Numbered from the stretch's first letter, positions 50,138 to 60,398 are shown. The stretch is 64,000 nucleotides of DNA from Pseudomonas guariconensis (GCF_015680235.1 NZ_JADLJL010000011.1:62001-126000); one strand, 5' to 3'. Notes: generated by a model from the sequence alone, not told the origin. Numbers and translations are program-made.

Positions 50138-50446
50138 AGCCCATCGTACGAGGCCTTGCGGGGGGATGATTCGCCCTCCCGCAAGTTCACGGTGGCCTGT
50201 GTAGCAGCGGGCTTGCCCCGCGATAGGGCCGGGGCAGGCCGCCGCCGGGCTCCGGTGCCAACCCCGGAGCCACAAAAAGCCCTTTTGCATTGCCTCGATT
50301 GTCTGTAGCCTTCGGCCTCCGATAATACGCCGTGCCCGCAGGTGGGCCGCGATGGCCAGGCCGGCCATCCGGCACCTTTAGCCGACCTGCCAGGGCCGGG
50401 TGATACACTCGAGTGACGCGCATAAGCGCCCGCAGGTCCCGTGATC
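50138..50446. other. 309-base gap before nadA
   Basis: Contains one REP-type element (TGTAGCAGCGGGCTTGCCCCGCGATAGGG, 50199-50227) and the nadA promoter. No gene seen. Confidence 0.5.
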
Positions 50447-51505
50447 ATGACCCAGATTTCCGAACGCCTGTTGGTTCAAGCCCATCTTGACGCCAAGCAG
50501 CCCAACCCGCTGACGCCGCAGCAGGAGGCCGAATACCGTGCGGCCATCGCGGCCGAGCTCAAGGCCCAGAACGCCGTTCTGGTCGCCCACTACTACTGCG
50601 ACCCGGTGATCCAGGCGCTGGCCGAGGAGACCGGTGGCTGCGTATCCGACTCCCTGGAAATGGCCCGCTTCGGCAAGAACCACCCCGCCAGTACGGTCGT
50701 GGTGGCCGGTGTGCGCTTCATGGGCGAGACCGCGAAGATCCTCACGCCGGAAAAGCGCGTGCTGATGCCGACGCTGGAAGCCACCTGCTCCCTCGACCTG
50801 GGTTGCCCGGTGGAGGAATTCTCGGCGTTCTGCGACCAGCACCCCGAGCGCACCGTGGTGGTCTACGCCAATACCTCGGCGGCAGTGAAGGCGCGGGCCG
50901 ACTGGGTCGTCACCTCCAGCTGCGCCCTGGAAATCGTCGAGAGCCTGATGGACAACGGCGAGACCATCATCTGGGGGCCGGACCAGCACCTGGGGCGGTA
51001 TATCCAGAAGCAGACCGGCGCCGACATGCTGCTGTGGGACGGGGCCTGCATCGTCCACGAGGAGTTCAAGTCGCGCCAGTTGGCCGACATGAAGGCGCTG
51101 TACCCCGATGCGGCGATTCTGGTCCATCCGGAGTCGCCGGAGTCGGTGATCGAGCTGGCCGACGCGGTGGGTTCCACCAGCCAGCTGATCAAGGCCGCCC
51201 AGACCCTGCCGAACAAGACTTTCATCGTCGCCACCGATCGCGGCATCTTCTACAAGATGCAGCAGCTGTGCCCGGACAAAGCGTTCGTCGAGGCCCCCAC
51301 CGCCGGCAACGGCGCGGCGTGCCGCAGTTGTGCGCACTGCCCGTGGATGGCGATGAACACCCTCGAGCGCACCCTTGACTGCCTGCGCAAGGGCAGCAAC
51401 GAGATTTTCGTCGACCCGGCGTTGGTGCCCAAGGCGATCAAACCGTTGAACCGGATGCTGGACTTCACCCAGGCTGCGCGGTTGAAGCTGTCCGGTAACG
51501 CTTGA
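50447..51505 (+). CDS. nadA: quinolinate synthase
   Basis: A 352-residue 4Fe-4S enzyme that condenses iminoaspartate and dihydroxyacetone phosphate to quinolinate, the precursor of NAD. The three cluster cysteines are in [23 protein letters not shown] and [16 protein letters not shown]. The ATG at 50447 is in GTGATCATG; a GTG at 50441 is an alternative start. A REP pair follows. Confidence 0.95.
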   Translation: MTQISERLLVQAHLDAKQPNPLTPQQEAEYRAAIAAELKAQNAVLVAHYYCDPVIQALAEETGGCVSDSLEMARFGKNHPASTVVVAGVRFMGETAKILTPEKRVLMPTLEATCSLDLGCPVEEFSAFCDQHPERTVVVYANTSAAVKARADWVVTSSCALEIVESLMDNGETIIWGPDQHLGRYIQKQTGADMLLWDGACIVHEEFKSRQLADMKALYPDAAILVHPESPESVIELADAVGSTSQLIKAAQTLPNKTFIVATDRGIFYKMQQLCPDKAFVEAPTAGNGAACRSCAHCPWMAMNTLERTLDCLRKGSNEIFVDPALVPKAIKPLNRMLDFTQAARLKLSGNA

Positions 51506-51517
51506 GCTGATATCAGC

Positions 51518-51600
51518 GGGGCTGCTTTGCAGCCCTTTCGCGGCACAAGGCCGCTCCTACAGGGGAGCGCGAATCCCTTGTGGGAGCGGCCTTGCGCGCC
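51518..51600. repeat. REP pair between nadA and bepA
   Basis: GGGGCTGCTTTGCAGCCC...CAAGGCCGCTCCTACAGG and the inverse copy CTTGTGGGAGCGGCCTTGCGCG, between convergent genes. Confidence 0.8.
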
Positions 51601-51603
51601 AAC

Positions 51604-53040
51604 CTAGCGCCCCATCATTTCCTTGACCATCCGTTGCTGCTCCAGGATCTCCCGCTGGCGCTGGTCGATCTGCGACGCCAGCGGGAAATTGCTGCCCGCA
51701 CGGCGCTTGGCGTAGTCCAACTGTTGGATGGCCTGGTCGAAATCGCCCACCAGGGTGAAGTACTCGGCGCGGGCCCGATGCAGACCGATGGTGTTGCCCG
51801 ACAACCCGCGCACTTCGGCCACGTCGTACCACACGTCCGGGTCGTAGGGGCGGCGCTTGATCAGGTCGTCCAGCACCTTCTCGGCTTCGGCCGGGCGGTT
51901 CTGCTTGATCAGCAGGTCGGCGCGGACCTGCTGCAGCGGATAGTTGCTCGGGTATAGCGCACGCAGGCGCTCGACACGTTGTTGGGCATCGGCCAGGCGG
52001 TTGTTGGTGATGTCCAGGTCGACCTGGGCCAGGTTGTAGGTGATGTCGTTCGGCGCCTTGGCCAGCAACGGCTGCAGGTTGGCCCGCGCTTCGTTGAGCT
52101 GGCCGCCCTTGATCTGCGCGATGGCCAGGCCATAGCGTGCGGCATCGAGTTTCGGGTCTTCGTCGAGCTGGGCGCGGAAGCGCTTGGCGGCAAGGCCCGG
52201 CGTGCCTTCGTAGATCAAGGCGACGCGGGCGCGGATCAGCTGGTAGCGCGCGCTGTCCTCAACGCCGCCCTTGGGCGCCTGTTCGGCACGGTTGCGGGTG
52301 TCGGCGATACGCGACTCGGTGACCGGGTGAGTGAGCAGGAATTCCGGAGGCTTTGCGTCGTAGCGGTACTGGCGGGCCAGGCGCTCGAACATGGTGGGCA
52401 TGTTGCGCGGGTCGTAGCCGGCTTTTTCCAGGTTCTGAATGCCGATGCGGTCGGCTTCCTGTTCGTTCTGCCGGGAGAAGCGGCGCTGTTCCTGGATCGC
52501 CGCGGCCTGGGTGCCGGCGATCACGCCGATGCCGGCATCGCCACCGCCGCCTGCCGCCAGCACGATACCAGCCAGCAGCGCTGCCATCATCGGCAGCTGC
52601 ATGCGCTGCTGGGCCTCGACGCCGCGGGCGAAGTGGCGCTGGGACAAGTGCGCCAGTTCGTGGGCCAGCACCGAGGCGTATTCGCCTTCGGTCTGGGCGT
52701 TGAGGAACAGGCCGCCATTGACCCCGACGATCCCGCCTGGAGCGGCGAAGGCGTTGAGCTCGCGGCTGTCGATCAGGATGAACTCAAGGCGCCGGTCCTG
52801 CAGTTGGCTGGTCTCGGCCAGCTTGTACACGCTGGTCTCGACGTAGTCCTTGAGCTGCGGGTCGTTGAGCTGGTTGACCTGGCCGCGCAAGAGGCTCAGC
52901 CAGGCCCGGCCCAGTTGATGCTCCTGCTGAGGCGAGACGATCGCGGAACTGGCGTCACCCAGTGACGGCAGGTCGTCGGCGTGGCCGGGTAGGGCCATCA
53001 GGCAGGCCAGCGTCAACAGGGTAGGGCGCAGTAGATTCAT
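51604..53040 (-). CDS. bepA: periplasmic M48 metalloprotease/chaperone BepA
   Basis: A 478-residue periplasmic protein with a signal peptide (ending LPGHA). The zinc protease motif is HELAH (in SVLAHELAHLSQRHFARG) with the third ligand in EQEADRIG. The C-terminal half (about 300-478) consists of TPR repeats. BepA degrades misassembled outer-membrane proteins and assists LptD assembly. It converges with nadA and is divergent from the TusA-like gene. Confidence 0.92.
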   Translation of the reverse strand: MNLLRPTLLTLACLMALPGHADDLPSLGDASSAIVSPQQEHQLGRAWLSLLRGQVNQLNDPQLKDYVETSVYKLAETSQLQDRRLEFILIDSRELNAFAAPGGIVGVNGGLFLNAQTEGEYASVLAHELAHLSQRHFARGVEAQQRMQLPMMAALLAGIVLAAGGGGDAGIGVIAGTQAAAIQEQRRFSRQNEQEADRIGIQNLEKAGYDPRNMPTMFERLARQYRYDAKPPEFLLTHPVTESRIADTRNRAEQAPKGGVEDSARYQLIRARVALIYEGTPGLAAKRFRAQLDEDPKLDAARYGLAIAQIKGGQLNEARANLQPLLAKAPNDITYNLAQVDLDITNNRLADAQQRVERLRALYPSNYPLQQVRADLLIKQNRPAEAEKVLDDLIKRRPYDPDVWYDVAEVRGLSGNTIGLHRARAEYFTLVGDFDQAIQQLDYAKRRAGSNFPLASQIDQRQREILEQQRMVKEMMGR

Positions 53041-53158
53041 GCATGAAGCTCGCGTCGGTCAAAAAGCCTACTGTAGCCGGCTCACACGTTGGCGACCAGT
53101 GGCGTTATCCTACCGAACTTGTCTGCAATGCTAGATTGCCCCGCCAGGAGATTACCGG

Positions 53159-53398
53159 ATGATTGACACCCCGACCTGCGACGCCGAGCTGGACGCCAGC
53201 GGGCTGAACTGCCCGTTGCCGCTGCTCAAGGCGAAGATGGAACTCAACCGCCTGGCCAGCGGCGCGGTGCTCAAGGTGATCGCCACCGATGCCGGCTCCC
53301 AGCGCGACTTCCGCACTTTTGCCCAGCTCGCCGGTCATACGCTGCTTCGTGAAACCGCCGAGGCCGGCGTCTACACCTACTGGCTGCGCAAGGCCTGA
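53159..53398 (+). CDS. TusA-family sulfurtransferase
   Basis: A 79-residue protein of the TusA/SirA fold. The N-terminal signature is CDAELDASGLNCPLPLLKAKM, containing the persulfide-carrying cysteine in CPxP. TusA proteins pass sulfur between enzymes, for example in tRNA 2-thiouridine synthesis. The gene is followed by perM after 20 bases, an arrangement also common elsewhere, so they probably form an operon. Confidence 0.88.
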   Translation: MIDTPTCDAELDASGLNCPLPLLKAKMELNRLASGAVLKVIATDAGSQRDFRTFAQLAGHTLLRETAEAGVYTYWLRKA

Positions 53399-53418
53399 GC
53401 CCACCCCAAGGATCGTCA

Positions 53419-54489
53419 ATGTTCAAAGTGCTTCGCGACTGGATGCAGCGCTACTTCTCCGATGAGGAGGCAGTGGTGCTGGCGGTCCTGCTGTTCCTGG
53501 CCTTCACCGTGGTGCTGACCTTGGGCGGGATGCTCGCACCGGTGTTGGCCGGCATGGTCCTGGCCTTCCTCATGCAGGGCCTGGTCAATGCCCTTGAGCG
53601 CCTGCACGTGCCGACCCGGCTGGCGGTGTGGGTGGTATTCGCCCTGTTCATGGGCGCCCTGGCAGTGTTCATGCTGGTGCTGGTGCCGCTGCTCTGGCAC
53701 CAGTTGATCACTTTGTTCAACGAGCTGCCGGGCATGCTGGGCAAGTGGCAGTCGCTGTTGCTGTTGTTGCCCGAGCGGTACCCGCACCTGGTGTCGGACG
53801 AGCAGGTGCTGCGCGCCATCGAGTCGGTGCGTGGCGAGATCGGCAAGTTCGGCCAGTGGGCGCTGACCTTCTCCCTGTCTAGCCTGCCGCTGCTGGTCAA
53901 CGCCATGATCTACCTGGTACTGGTGCCGATCCTGGTGTTCTTCTTTCTCAAGGATCGCGAGCTCATCGCCCGTTGGGCCAGTGGCTACCTGCCGCGCCAG
54001 CGCACCCTGTTGAACCGGGTGGGCGACGAGATGAACCGGCAAATCGCCAATTACATCCGCGGCAAGGGTATCGAGATCCTGATCTGCGGCATCGCCACCT
54101 ACATCGCCTTCATCAGCCTGGGGCTGAATTATGCGGCGCTGCTGGCCTTGCTGGTGGGGTTATCAGTGGTGGTGCCCTACGTCGGGGCCGTGGTGGTGAC
54201 TGTGCCGGTGACCTTGATCGCGCTGTTCCAGTGGGGCTGGGGCGACCAGTTCATCTACTTGATGGCGGTGTACGCGATCATCCAGGCGCTCGATGGCAAC
54301 GTGCTGGTGCCGTTGCTGTTCTCCGAGGCGGTCAGCCTGCACCCGGTGGCGATCATCTGTGCGGTGCTGCTGTTTGGCGGGCTGTGGGGGTTCTGGGGGA
54401 TCTTCTTCGCCATTCCGCTGGCGACGCTGTTCAAGGCAGTGCTGGATGCGTGGCCGAGGCAGGAGCCTTCGGTGGCGCCGCTGCTCTAA
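53419..54489 (+). CDS. perM: AI-2E family transporter PerM
   Basis: A 356-residue inner-membrane protein with about eight helices. The family core has IRGKGIEILICGIATYIAF and GLNYAALLALLVGLSVVVPYVGAVVVTVPVTLIAL, the AI-2E/PerM pattern. It ends ALLFGGLWGFWGIFFAIPLATLFKAVLDAWP-like. Members export autoinducers or act as Na+ or solute transporters; the substrate of this one is unknown. It is next to the TusA-like gene. Confidence 0.87.
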   Translation: MFKVLRDWMQRYFSDEEAVVLAVLLFLAFTVVLTLGGMLAPVLAGMVLAFLMQGLVNALERLHVPTRLAVWVVFALFMGALAVFMLVLVPLLWHQLITLFNELPGMLGKWQSLLLLLPERYPHLVSDEQVLRAIESVRGEIGKFGQWALTFSLSSLPLLVNAMIYLVLVPILVFFFLKDRELIARWASGYLPRQRTLLNRVGDEMNRQIANYIRGKGIEILICGIATYIAFISLGLNYAALLALLVGLSVVVPYVGAVVVTVPVTLIALFQWGWGDQFIYLMAVYAIIQALDGNVLVPLLFSEAVSLHPVAIICAVLLFGGLWGFWGIFFAIPLATLFKAVLDAWPRQEPSVAPLL

Positions 54490-54494
54490 GGCAT

Positions 54495-54599
54495 GGGGGC
54501 CGCTTTGCGGCCCTTTCGCGGCGCAAGGCCGCTCCTACAGGAAATTGCATGCTCTGTAGGAGCGGCCTTGTGCCGCGAAAGGGCTGCAAGGCAGCCCCC
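54495..54599. repeat. inverted REP pair after perM
   Basis: GGGGGCCGCTTTGCGGCCC... and its inverse CTGTAGGAGCGGCCTTGTGCCGCGAAAGGGCTGC are separated by a short loop. They lie between perM and the convergent peroxiredoxin. Confidence 0.85.
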
Positions 54600-54606
54600 A
54601 TCGATC

Positions 54607-55080
54607 TCAAGCCTTATCCAGCGCCTGTGCCGCGGCCAACACCGCATCCACATGCCCGGGCACTTTCACCCCACGCCACTCCTGGCGAAGCACACCCTCC
54701 TTGTCGATCAGGAAGGTGCTGCGGTCCACGCCCATGTATTCCTTGCCGTACAGCTTCTTGAGCTTGATCACGTCGAACAGCAGGCACAGGGCTTCGTCCT
54801 TGTCGCTGATCAGCTCGAACGGGAAGCCCTGCTTGGCCTTGAAGTTCTCATGAGACTTGAGGCCATCGCGAGACACGCCGAACACCACGGTGTTGGCGGC
54901 CTGGAAGGCCTCGTGCTGGTCACGGAAGCCCTGGCCCTCGGTCGTGCAACCCGGGGTGCTGTCCTTGGGATAGAAGTACAGCACCACCTGGCTGCCCTTG
55001 AGGCCGGCAAGGCTGATGGCCTGGCCGCTGGTGGCCTGGGCCTGGAAATCGGCGACGGGTTGGTCGAGTGCTACGGCCAT
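54607..55080 (-). CDS. thioredoxin-dependent peroxiredoxin (Bcp/PrxQ family)
   Basis: A 157-residue peroxide-reducing enzyme. The peroxidatic cysteine is in PKDSTPGCTTEG (Cys45). E. coli Bcp has a resolving cysteine five residues later, but here that position is glutamine; the only other cysteine is Cys99 in DEALCLLFDV. So it may be a one-Cys enzyme or use Cys99. Rest of the fold (DRSTFLIDKEGVLRQEWRGVK) is typical. It is just downstream of gcvR (10-base gap) and probably cotranscribed. Confidence 0.88.
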   Translation of the reverse strand: MAVALDQPVADFQAQATSGQAISLAGLKGSQVVLYFYPKDSTPGCTTEGQGFRDQHEAFQAANTVVFGVSRDGLKSHENFKAKQGFPFELISDKDEALCLLFDVIKLKKLYGKEYMGVDRSTFLIDKEGVLRQEWRGVKVPGHVDAVLAAAQALDKA

Positions 55081-55090
55081 GGGAGCTTCC

Positions 55091-55651
55091 TTACATGGGG
55101 TTCTGTGGGCGCCAGGGTTCGATCAGGGCATCCAGGTTCAGGGCGTCGGCGAAGTCCAGGAACTGGTCGCGCAGCCAGCTGATCTGGGTGCCGGCCGGCA
55201 GGATCACGGTGAACTGGGCGTTGAGCATGCTGCTGCCGGTCTGGGGTGCCAGGTAGGTGTCGCAGGTCATGCTTTCCAGCTCGACGCGGTGGTCGAGGAA
55301 GAACTGGCACAGCTCGCTGACGATGTCCGGGCGATAGGCGGCGCTCACGTAGGCCACGTAGGGCAGGGCTTGCGGGCGCACTTCCTGGTCGGCGCTGCGC
55401 ACCACGTCGAGGGTCAGGCCGTGCTTCTTGGCCAGGCCCGGCAGGACGGCCTCCAGGCGTGCCAGGGCATCCCAGCTGCCACCGACCTGCAGCACCACGG
55501 CGCTGGTCTCGCCGTGGCGGGTCAGACGCGAGGTGATCACCGCGCAACGATTGTCGAAGGCGGCGCGGCTGAGGACATTGGCCAGCTCCATGGGGTTGGG
55601 CCCCAGGGCACTGATGACGAGGAACTGTTCGCGGACGGTGGGGGTGGACAT
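55091..55651 (-). CDS. gcvR: glycine cleavage system regulator GcvR
   Basis: A 186-residue protein with two ACT domains: REQFLVISALGPNPMELANVLSRAAF in the first, and VAYVSAAYRPDIVSELCQFFLDHRVELESM in the second. In E. coli GcvR acts through GcvA to repress the glycine cleavage operon when glycine is absent. The start is at 55651. dapA is divergent at 55911. Confidence 0.87.
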   Translation of the reverse strand: MSTPTVREQFLVISALGPNPMELANVLSRAAFDNRCAVITSRLTRHGETSAVVLQVGGSWDALARLEAVLPGLAKKHGLTLDVVRSADQEVRPQALPYVAYVSAAYRPDIVSELCQFFLDHRVELESMTCDTYLAPQTGSSMLNAQFTVILPAGTQISWLRDQFLDFADALNLDALIEPWRPQNPM

Positions 55652-55910
55652 GCAGCATTCCTAAAGCGATGAGCGGTCGGCACAGGACAGGCGAAAGCCT
55701 CCTGTCGGCAGGGCCCCGGGCTCGCAATCGAGGTCGTGGACGCTGGCGCGGAGCATTGTCGACGGCCCGGCGGGCCACGCTGCGCCGATCAAAGGGAGAA
55801 GGGTAGCGAAAAGCGGCGCCGAGGGGAATGCTCCGCCCACCTGCTTCGCTTGTGCAAGGCCGATGGCGCCAGTACCATTACCGCTCTCTTTTTCCGGCAG
55901 GAGCAGTTAC

Positions 55911-56798
55911 ATGATTGCGGGCAGTATGGTGGCATTGGTCACACCCATGGATGCACAAGGGCGTCTTGATTGGGACAGCCTCGACAAGCTTGTAGACTTC
56001 CACCTGGGAAAAGGCACCCACGCGATCGTCGCGGTCGGCACCACCGGCGAGTCCGCCACCCTGGATGTCGAAGAACACATCCTGGTCATCAAGCACGTGG
56101 TCGAGCGCGTCAAGCGCAGCAACCACCGCGTTCCGGTCATCGCCGGTACCGGTGCGAACTCCACTGCCGAAGCCGTCCACCTGACCCAGAACGCCAAGAA
56201 TGCCGGTGCCGACGCCTGCCTGCTGGTGGTGCCGTACTACAACAAGCCGACCCAGGAAGGCCTGTACCAGCACTTCAAGCACATCGCCGAAGCCGTCGAC
56301 ATCCCGCAGATCCTCTACAACGTGCCCGGCCGCACCTCCTGCGACATGCAGGCCGAGACCGTGATCCGCCTGTCGAAGGTCAAGAACATCATCGGCATCA
56401 AGGAAGCCACCGGCGACCTGGTGCGCGCCAAGGCCATCCTCGAAGGCGTCGACAAGGACTTCATCGTCCTGTCCGGCGACGACCCGACCGCCGTCGAGCT
56501 GATCCTGATGGGCGGCAAGGGCAACATCTCGGTCACCGCCAACGTCGCCCCGCGCGAAATGGCCGACCTGTGCGAGGCCGCCCTTGAGGGCAATGCCGAG
56601 AAGGCCCGCGCAATCAACGATAAACTCATGCCGCTGCACAAAGCCCTGTTCTGCGAAGCCAACCCGATCCCTGTGAAGTGGGCGTTGGTGGAAATGGGCC
56701 TGATGCAGAAGGGCATCCGCCTGCCGCTGACCTGGCTGAGCGAAGGCTGCCACGAAAAAGTCCGTGCGGCCCTGCGCCAGTCCGGCGTACTGGTTTAA
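55911..56798 (+). CDS. dapA: 4-hydroxy-tetrahydrodipicolinate synthase
   Basis: A 295-residue (beta/alpha)8 aldolase making the first committed intermediate of lysine and diaminopimelate synthesis from aspartate semialdehyde and pyruvate. The active-site tyrosine lies in [16 protein letters not shown] and the Schiff-base lysine in [15 protein letters not shown]. The ATG at 55911 has CAGGAGCA upstream; the longer frame from 55863 is not family-like. bamC starts 17 bases after its stop. Confidence 0.95.
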   Translation: MIAGSMVALVTPMDAQGRLDWDSLDKLVDFHLGKGTHAIVAVGTTGESATLDVEEHILVIKHVVERVKRSNHRVPVIAGTGANSTAEAVHLTQNAKNAGADACLLVVPYYNKPTQEGLYQHFKHIAEAVDIPQILYNVPGRTSCDMQAETVIRLSKVKNIIGIKEATGDLVRAKAILEGVDKDFIVLSGDDPTAVELILMGGKGNISVTANVAPREMADLCEAALEGNAEKARAINDKLMPLHKALFCEANPIPVKWALVEMGLMQKGIRLPLTWLSEGCHEKVRAALRQSGVLV

Positions 56799-56815
56799 TC
56801 GAGGAAGTACACCGC

Positions 56816-57931
56816 ATGAAGCGACTGGCTGGTCTTTCCACCCTTGCCCTGATCATCTCCAGCACCAGCGGTTGCGGCTGGCTGTGGGGCGAGGATGGCT
56901 ATTTCCGCGACCGCGGCAGCGACTACCTGCAGGCGCACCCCACCGCGCCGATGCAGCTGCCGCCGGACGCCAGCAACGTCAAACGCCTGGACCCGCTGCT
57001 GCCGATCCCGCGCAACGTCGCCGACGATCACGCCAGCGGCGAGTTCGAGGTGCCCCGTCCGCAGCCGCTGACCGCAGCGGCCGAAGCAAGCGATTTCACC
57101 CTGCAGCGCAGCGGCAGCAGCCGCTGGGTGCTGGCCCGGCGCGCCCCGGCCGAAGTCTGGCCGGTGGCCCGCCAGTTCTTCGAGGACAACGGCTTGCGCA
57201 TCGCCGAAGAGCGCCCGCAGACCGGTGAATTCAACACCACCTGGCAGCGTTTCGACGAGCTGTCCGCGTCCCTCGGCCAGCGTCTGGCCAGCACCTCCAG
57301 CAGCCCCGACAGCGAAGTGCGCGTGCGCGTTCGCATGGAGCCTGGCGTGCAGCGCAACACCTCCGAGGTGTACATCGTCAGCGTCGAGCGCCCGGCCGGC
57401 AGCTCCGCCGAGCCTGAATTCCCGTCCAGCTCCACCAACACCGGCGCTGACGCCCTGCTGGTCGACGAGATGCTGGCCAGCATGAACCGCAGCGCCGAGA
57501 AAGGCGGTTCGGTTTCCCTGCTCGCCGCCCGCGACTTCGACGCGCCAAGCCGCGTCAGCCTCAGCGAAGACGGCAGCGGCAACCCGGTGCTGTACCTGGG
57601 CGCCGACCTGGACCGCGCCTGGTCCAGCGTGGGGCGTGCCCTGGAGCAGGGCGAGTGGCGCGTCGAGGACATCAACCGCAGCTTGGGCCTGTACTACATC
57701 AACCTGTCCGAGAAACCCGACGACAAGCAGGACCAGCCGGGCTTCTTTGGCCGCATGTTCGGCAGCGAGCCGTCCAAGGAAGAGCGTGAAGCCCGTGCCG
57801 AGCGCTACCAGGTTCGCCTGAGCAAGGTGGGCGAGAACGTGCAGGTCACCGTCGAGAAGAACATCAACACCGTGGCGCCAGCCGATGTGGCCCGCCGCGT
57901 GTTGAGCATGATCCAGGACCACCTGGGCTAA
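56816..57931 (+). CDS. bamC: outer membrane assembly lipoprotein BamC
   Basis: A 371-residue lipoprotein with lipobox SSTSGC (Cys 20) and two helix-grip domains: VARQFFEDNGLRIAEERPQTGEFNTTW and VGRALEQGEWRVEDINRSLGLYYINL. The unstructured N-terminal part includes DYLQAHPTAPMQLPPD. It is a BAM complex accessory for folding outer-membrane proteins. The MBL gene follows immediately with GTG start one base after the TAA stop. Confidence 0.92.
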   Translation: MKRLAGLSTLALIISSTSGCGWLWGEDGYFRDRGSDYLQAHPTAPMQLPPDASNVKRLDPLLPIPRNVADDHASGEFEVPRPQPLTAAAEASDFTLQRSGSSRWVLARRAPAEVWPVARQFFEDNGLRIAEERPQTGEFNTTWQRFDELSASLGQRLASTSSSPDSEVRVRVRMEPGVQRNTSEVYIVSVERPAGSSAEPEFPSSSTNTGADALLVDEMLASMNRSAEKGGSVSLLAARDFDAPSRVSLSEDGSGNPVLYLGADLDRAWSSVGRALEQGEWRVEDINRSLGLYYINLSEKPDDKQDQPGFFGRMFGSEPSKEEREARAERYQVRLSKVGENVQVTVEKNINTVAPADVARRVLSMIQDHLG

Positions 57932-58690
57932 GTGCGTTTCGCGGTACTTGGAAGCGGCAGCCAGGGGAACGGCACACTGATCGCCCAGGACGACACCTTC
58001 GTCCTGGTCGATTGCGGTTTTTCCCTGCGCGAGACCGAGCGGCGCCTGGCGCTGCTCGGCGTGTCCGCGGCACAGCTGAGCGCGGTGCTGGTCACCCACG
58101 AACATGCCGACCACGTGCATGGGGTGGGGCTGTTGGCGCGGCGCTACAATGTACCGGTCTATCTCAGCCAGGGCACCTTGCGCGGCATGCGCAAACCTGT
58201 GGAGGCGACCGGTTTCCTTCGTTGTGGCGACAGCCTGCGCATTGGCGCATTGGAAGTCAGCGCGGCACGGGTCGAGCATGATGCGTTCGAGCCGCTGCAG
58301 TATGTGTTCAGCGATGGCCGCCGACGTTTCGGCATGCTCACCGATCTGGGCTCCTACGACAGCTATCTGCTGGACCGCTACCAAGGCTTGGACGCCCTGC
58401 TGATCGAGGCCAACCACTGTCGCGACATGCTGGCCCGAGGGCATTACCCGCACTTCCTGAAACTCAGGGTCGGCGGCAACCAGGGGCATCTGAACAACCA
58501 CCAGGCCGCGAGCCTGGTGGCCGAGCTGGGCTGGAAACACCTGCAACACCTGGTGCTGGCCCACCTCAGCAGCAAGAACAACCGGCCACAACTGGCCCGC
58601 CAGTGCTTCGTCGACACCTTGGGGTGCGACCCGGACTGGCTCCAGGTGGCGAACCAGGAACACGGGCTCGACTGGCGCGAAATCGCCTAG
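57932..58690 (+). CDS. metallo-beta-lactamase fold hydrolase, YycJ-like
   Basis: A 252-residue MBL hydrolase starting with GTG. Metal motif THEHADH near residue 55-62 and later DLGSYD and [13 protein letters not shown] provide further ligands. [16 protein letters not shown] is the usual beginning of YycJ-type proteins, implicated in nucleic-acid metabolism (5'-exonuclease activity in relatives). It follows bamC directly and precedes purC by 29 bases, so dapA-bamC-MBL-purC is a likely operon. Confidence 0.87.
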   Translation: MRFAVLGSGSQGNGTLIAQDDTFVLVDCGFSLRETERRLALLGVSAAQLSAVLVTHEHADHVHGVGLLARRYNVPVYLSQGTLRGMRKPVEATGFLRCGDSLRIGALEVSAARVEHDAFEPLQYVFSDGRRRFGMLTDLGSYDSYLLDRYQGLDALLIEANHCRDMLARGHYPHFLKLRVGGNQGHLNNHQAASLVAELGWKHLQHLVLAHLSSKNNRPQLARQCFVDTLGCDPDWLQVANQEHGLDWREIA

Positions 58691-58719
58691 CCCACCTACT
58701 CAAGCAAGCGGAGCCCATC

Positions 58720-59430
58720 ATGGAAAAACGCGAAGAACTCTACCGCGGCAAGGCCAAATCGGTTTACAAGACCGACGACGCCGACCGCTTGATCCTGCTG
58801 TTCCGTAACGACACCTCGGCGTTCGACGGCAAGCGCATCGAACAGCTGGACCGCAAGGGCATGGTGAACAATAAGTTCAACGCCTTCATCATGCAGAAGC
58901 TCGAAGAAGCCGGCATCCCGACCCAGTTCGACAAGCTGCTGGGCGACAACGAATGCCTGGTCAAAAAGCTGGACATGATCCCGGTCGAGTGCGTGGTGCG
59001 CAACTACGCCGCCGGCAGCCTGGTCAAGCGCCTGGGCGTGGAGGAGGGCATCAAACTGGAGCCGTCCACCTTCGAGCTGTTCCTGAAGAACGACGAGAAG
59101 GGCGACCCCTTCATCAACGAATCCCACGTCGTGGCTTTCGGCTGGGGCACCGCCGAGCAGCTGGCGACCATGAAGCAGCTGTCGCTGAAGGTCAATGAAG
59201 TGCTGAGCAAGCTGTTCGATGACGCCGGCCTGCTGCTGGTCGACTTCAAGCTCGAATTCGGTGTGTTCCACGGCCAGATCGTCCTGGGCGACGAGTTCAG
59301 CCCCGACGGCTGCCGCCTGTGGGACAAGGAAACCCGCAAGAAGATGGACAAGGACCGCTTCCGCCAGGGCCTCGGTGATGTCATCGAAGCCTACGAGGAA
59401 GTGGCCAAGCGTCTGGGCGTGCCGCTCTAA
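58720..59430 (+). CDS. purC: phosphoribosylaminoimidazole-succinocarboxamide synthase
   Basis: A 236-residue purine biosynthetic enzyme that joins CAIR and aspartate using ATP. It begins [20 protein letters not shown], with KGKAK-type ATP-binding loop, [11 protein letters not shown] substrate motif, [15 protein letters not shown], and [15 protein letters not shown]. The ATG at 58720 is preceded by GCGGAG. Confidence 0.96.
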   Translation: MEKREELYRGKAKSVYKTDDADRLILLFRNDTSAFDGKRIEQLDRKGMVNNKFNAFIMQKLEEAGIPTQFDKLLGDNECLVKKLDMIPVECVVRNYAAGSLVKRLGVEEGIKLEPSTFELFLKNDEKGDPFINESHVVAFGWGTAEQLATMKQLSLKVNEVLSKLFDDAGLLLVDFKLEFGVFHGQIVLGDEFSPDGCRLWDKETRKKMDKDRFRQGLGDVIEAYEEVAKRLGVPL

Positions 59431-59522
59431 GCGCCTCGCTCACGCAAGCGTCTGATACCACGCGAATTTTTTTCAAAGAAGGGTTTGCCTTTCACGAAAT
59501 CGCTGGTATCATGCGCGCCACT

Positions 59523-59612
59523 GGAGAGATGCCGGAGTGGTCGAACGGGACGGATTCGAAATCCGTTGTACTGGCAACAGTACCTAGGGTTCAAATCCCT
59601 ATCTCTCCGCCA
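59523..59612 (+). tRNA. tRNA-Ser (CGA)
   Basis: A 90-base gene with encoded CCA, GGAGAGA/TCTCTCC acceptor, anticodon loop TTCGAAA (anticodon CGA) and a long variable arm (GTACTGGCAACAGTAC). Its downstream side carries the accessory region, as often happens at tRNA genes. Confidence 0.96.
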
Positions 59613-59627
59613 TACATGTGAAACGCG

Positions 59628-59664
59628 AAGCCCCTGATTCCTGATAAGGAGTCGGGGGCTTTGT
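59628..59664 (+). terminator. terminator after tRNA-Ser
   Basis: Hairpin AAGCCCCTGATTCCT/AAGGAGTCGGGGGCTT with short loop and T-rich tail. Confidence 0.8.
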
Positions 59665-59817
59665 GTTTTCTACGGGTAGCGTTTAGGGAACATTTGGAAA
59701 GCCCTCGCTCTCGCCCTTGAGTTTGTAGAGATGTGTGGCCGGGCGTACGCCTGCCGATCCCCAGTGAAGCGAAAACGAGCACGGTAGTTTGATATTAAAT
59801 TGCCATCATCATTATGA

Positions 59818-60385
59818 GGGCAAAATAACATTGTCCAAGACCTGATCCGAGAACGCCAGAATCGTCTGCTGAAAGAGCAACAGCGTCGTCTCGATGATCT
59901 GCGCAACCTTCCGGGCCAATCTTCAGTTCCTGCACTTCCCGCACATTCGGAAGACGCGCGCTGTTTTACCATTCGTACTATCGAACTCAAGGGAGCCGAG
60001 AGTTTGTCGACCTTCGAGCGCGACAAGCTGCTCAAGCCTTTCGTTGGGCAATGCCTGGGTGTTGCCGAACTCAATGCTTTGCTCAGAGCCCACTGACCAT
60101 TATTTGGCCCTTGGGTTGGTCACCAGCCGTGCCTATTTGCCACAACAAGATCTTTCTAGCGGCCACTTGCGAGTATTGGTCGTAGAGGGGCGGGTGGAAG
60201 ACGTGCGTCCTGAGAAGGGGAATGGCCTTTCCGAGCGCGAATTGGCCATGTCCTTTCCCTGTGCGCCTGGCGAGCTTCTCAATCTGCGTGAACTTGAACA
60301 GATGGTCGACCAGTTGAATCGTCTGCCATCGAATAAGACACAGATGGAATTGAGGCCAGGTGAAAAAGCGGGCGGTAGCCAACTA
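59818..60385 (+). pseudogene. cdiB/shlB-type TpsB transporter, remnant
   Basis: This is the N-terminal POTRA part of a two-partner secretion outer-membrane transporter. Frame 1 (59818-60093) gives QDLIRERQNRLLKEQQRRLDD and CFTIRTIELKGAESLS, then a stop at 60091-60093. The homology continues in another frame as TDHYLALGLVTSRAYLPQQ, HLRVLVVEGRVEDV and LNRLPSNKTQMELRPGEKAGGSQ, showing a frameshift at about 60090. The signal peptide upstream and the whole beta-barrel downstream are absent. An in-frame stop lies at 59815-59817, just before the retained part. It is non-functional. Confidence 0.8.
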
Positions 60386-60398
60386 TCTAAAACATTAG

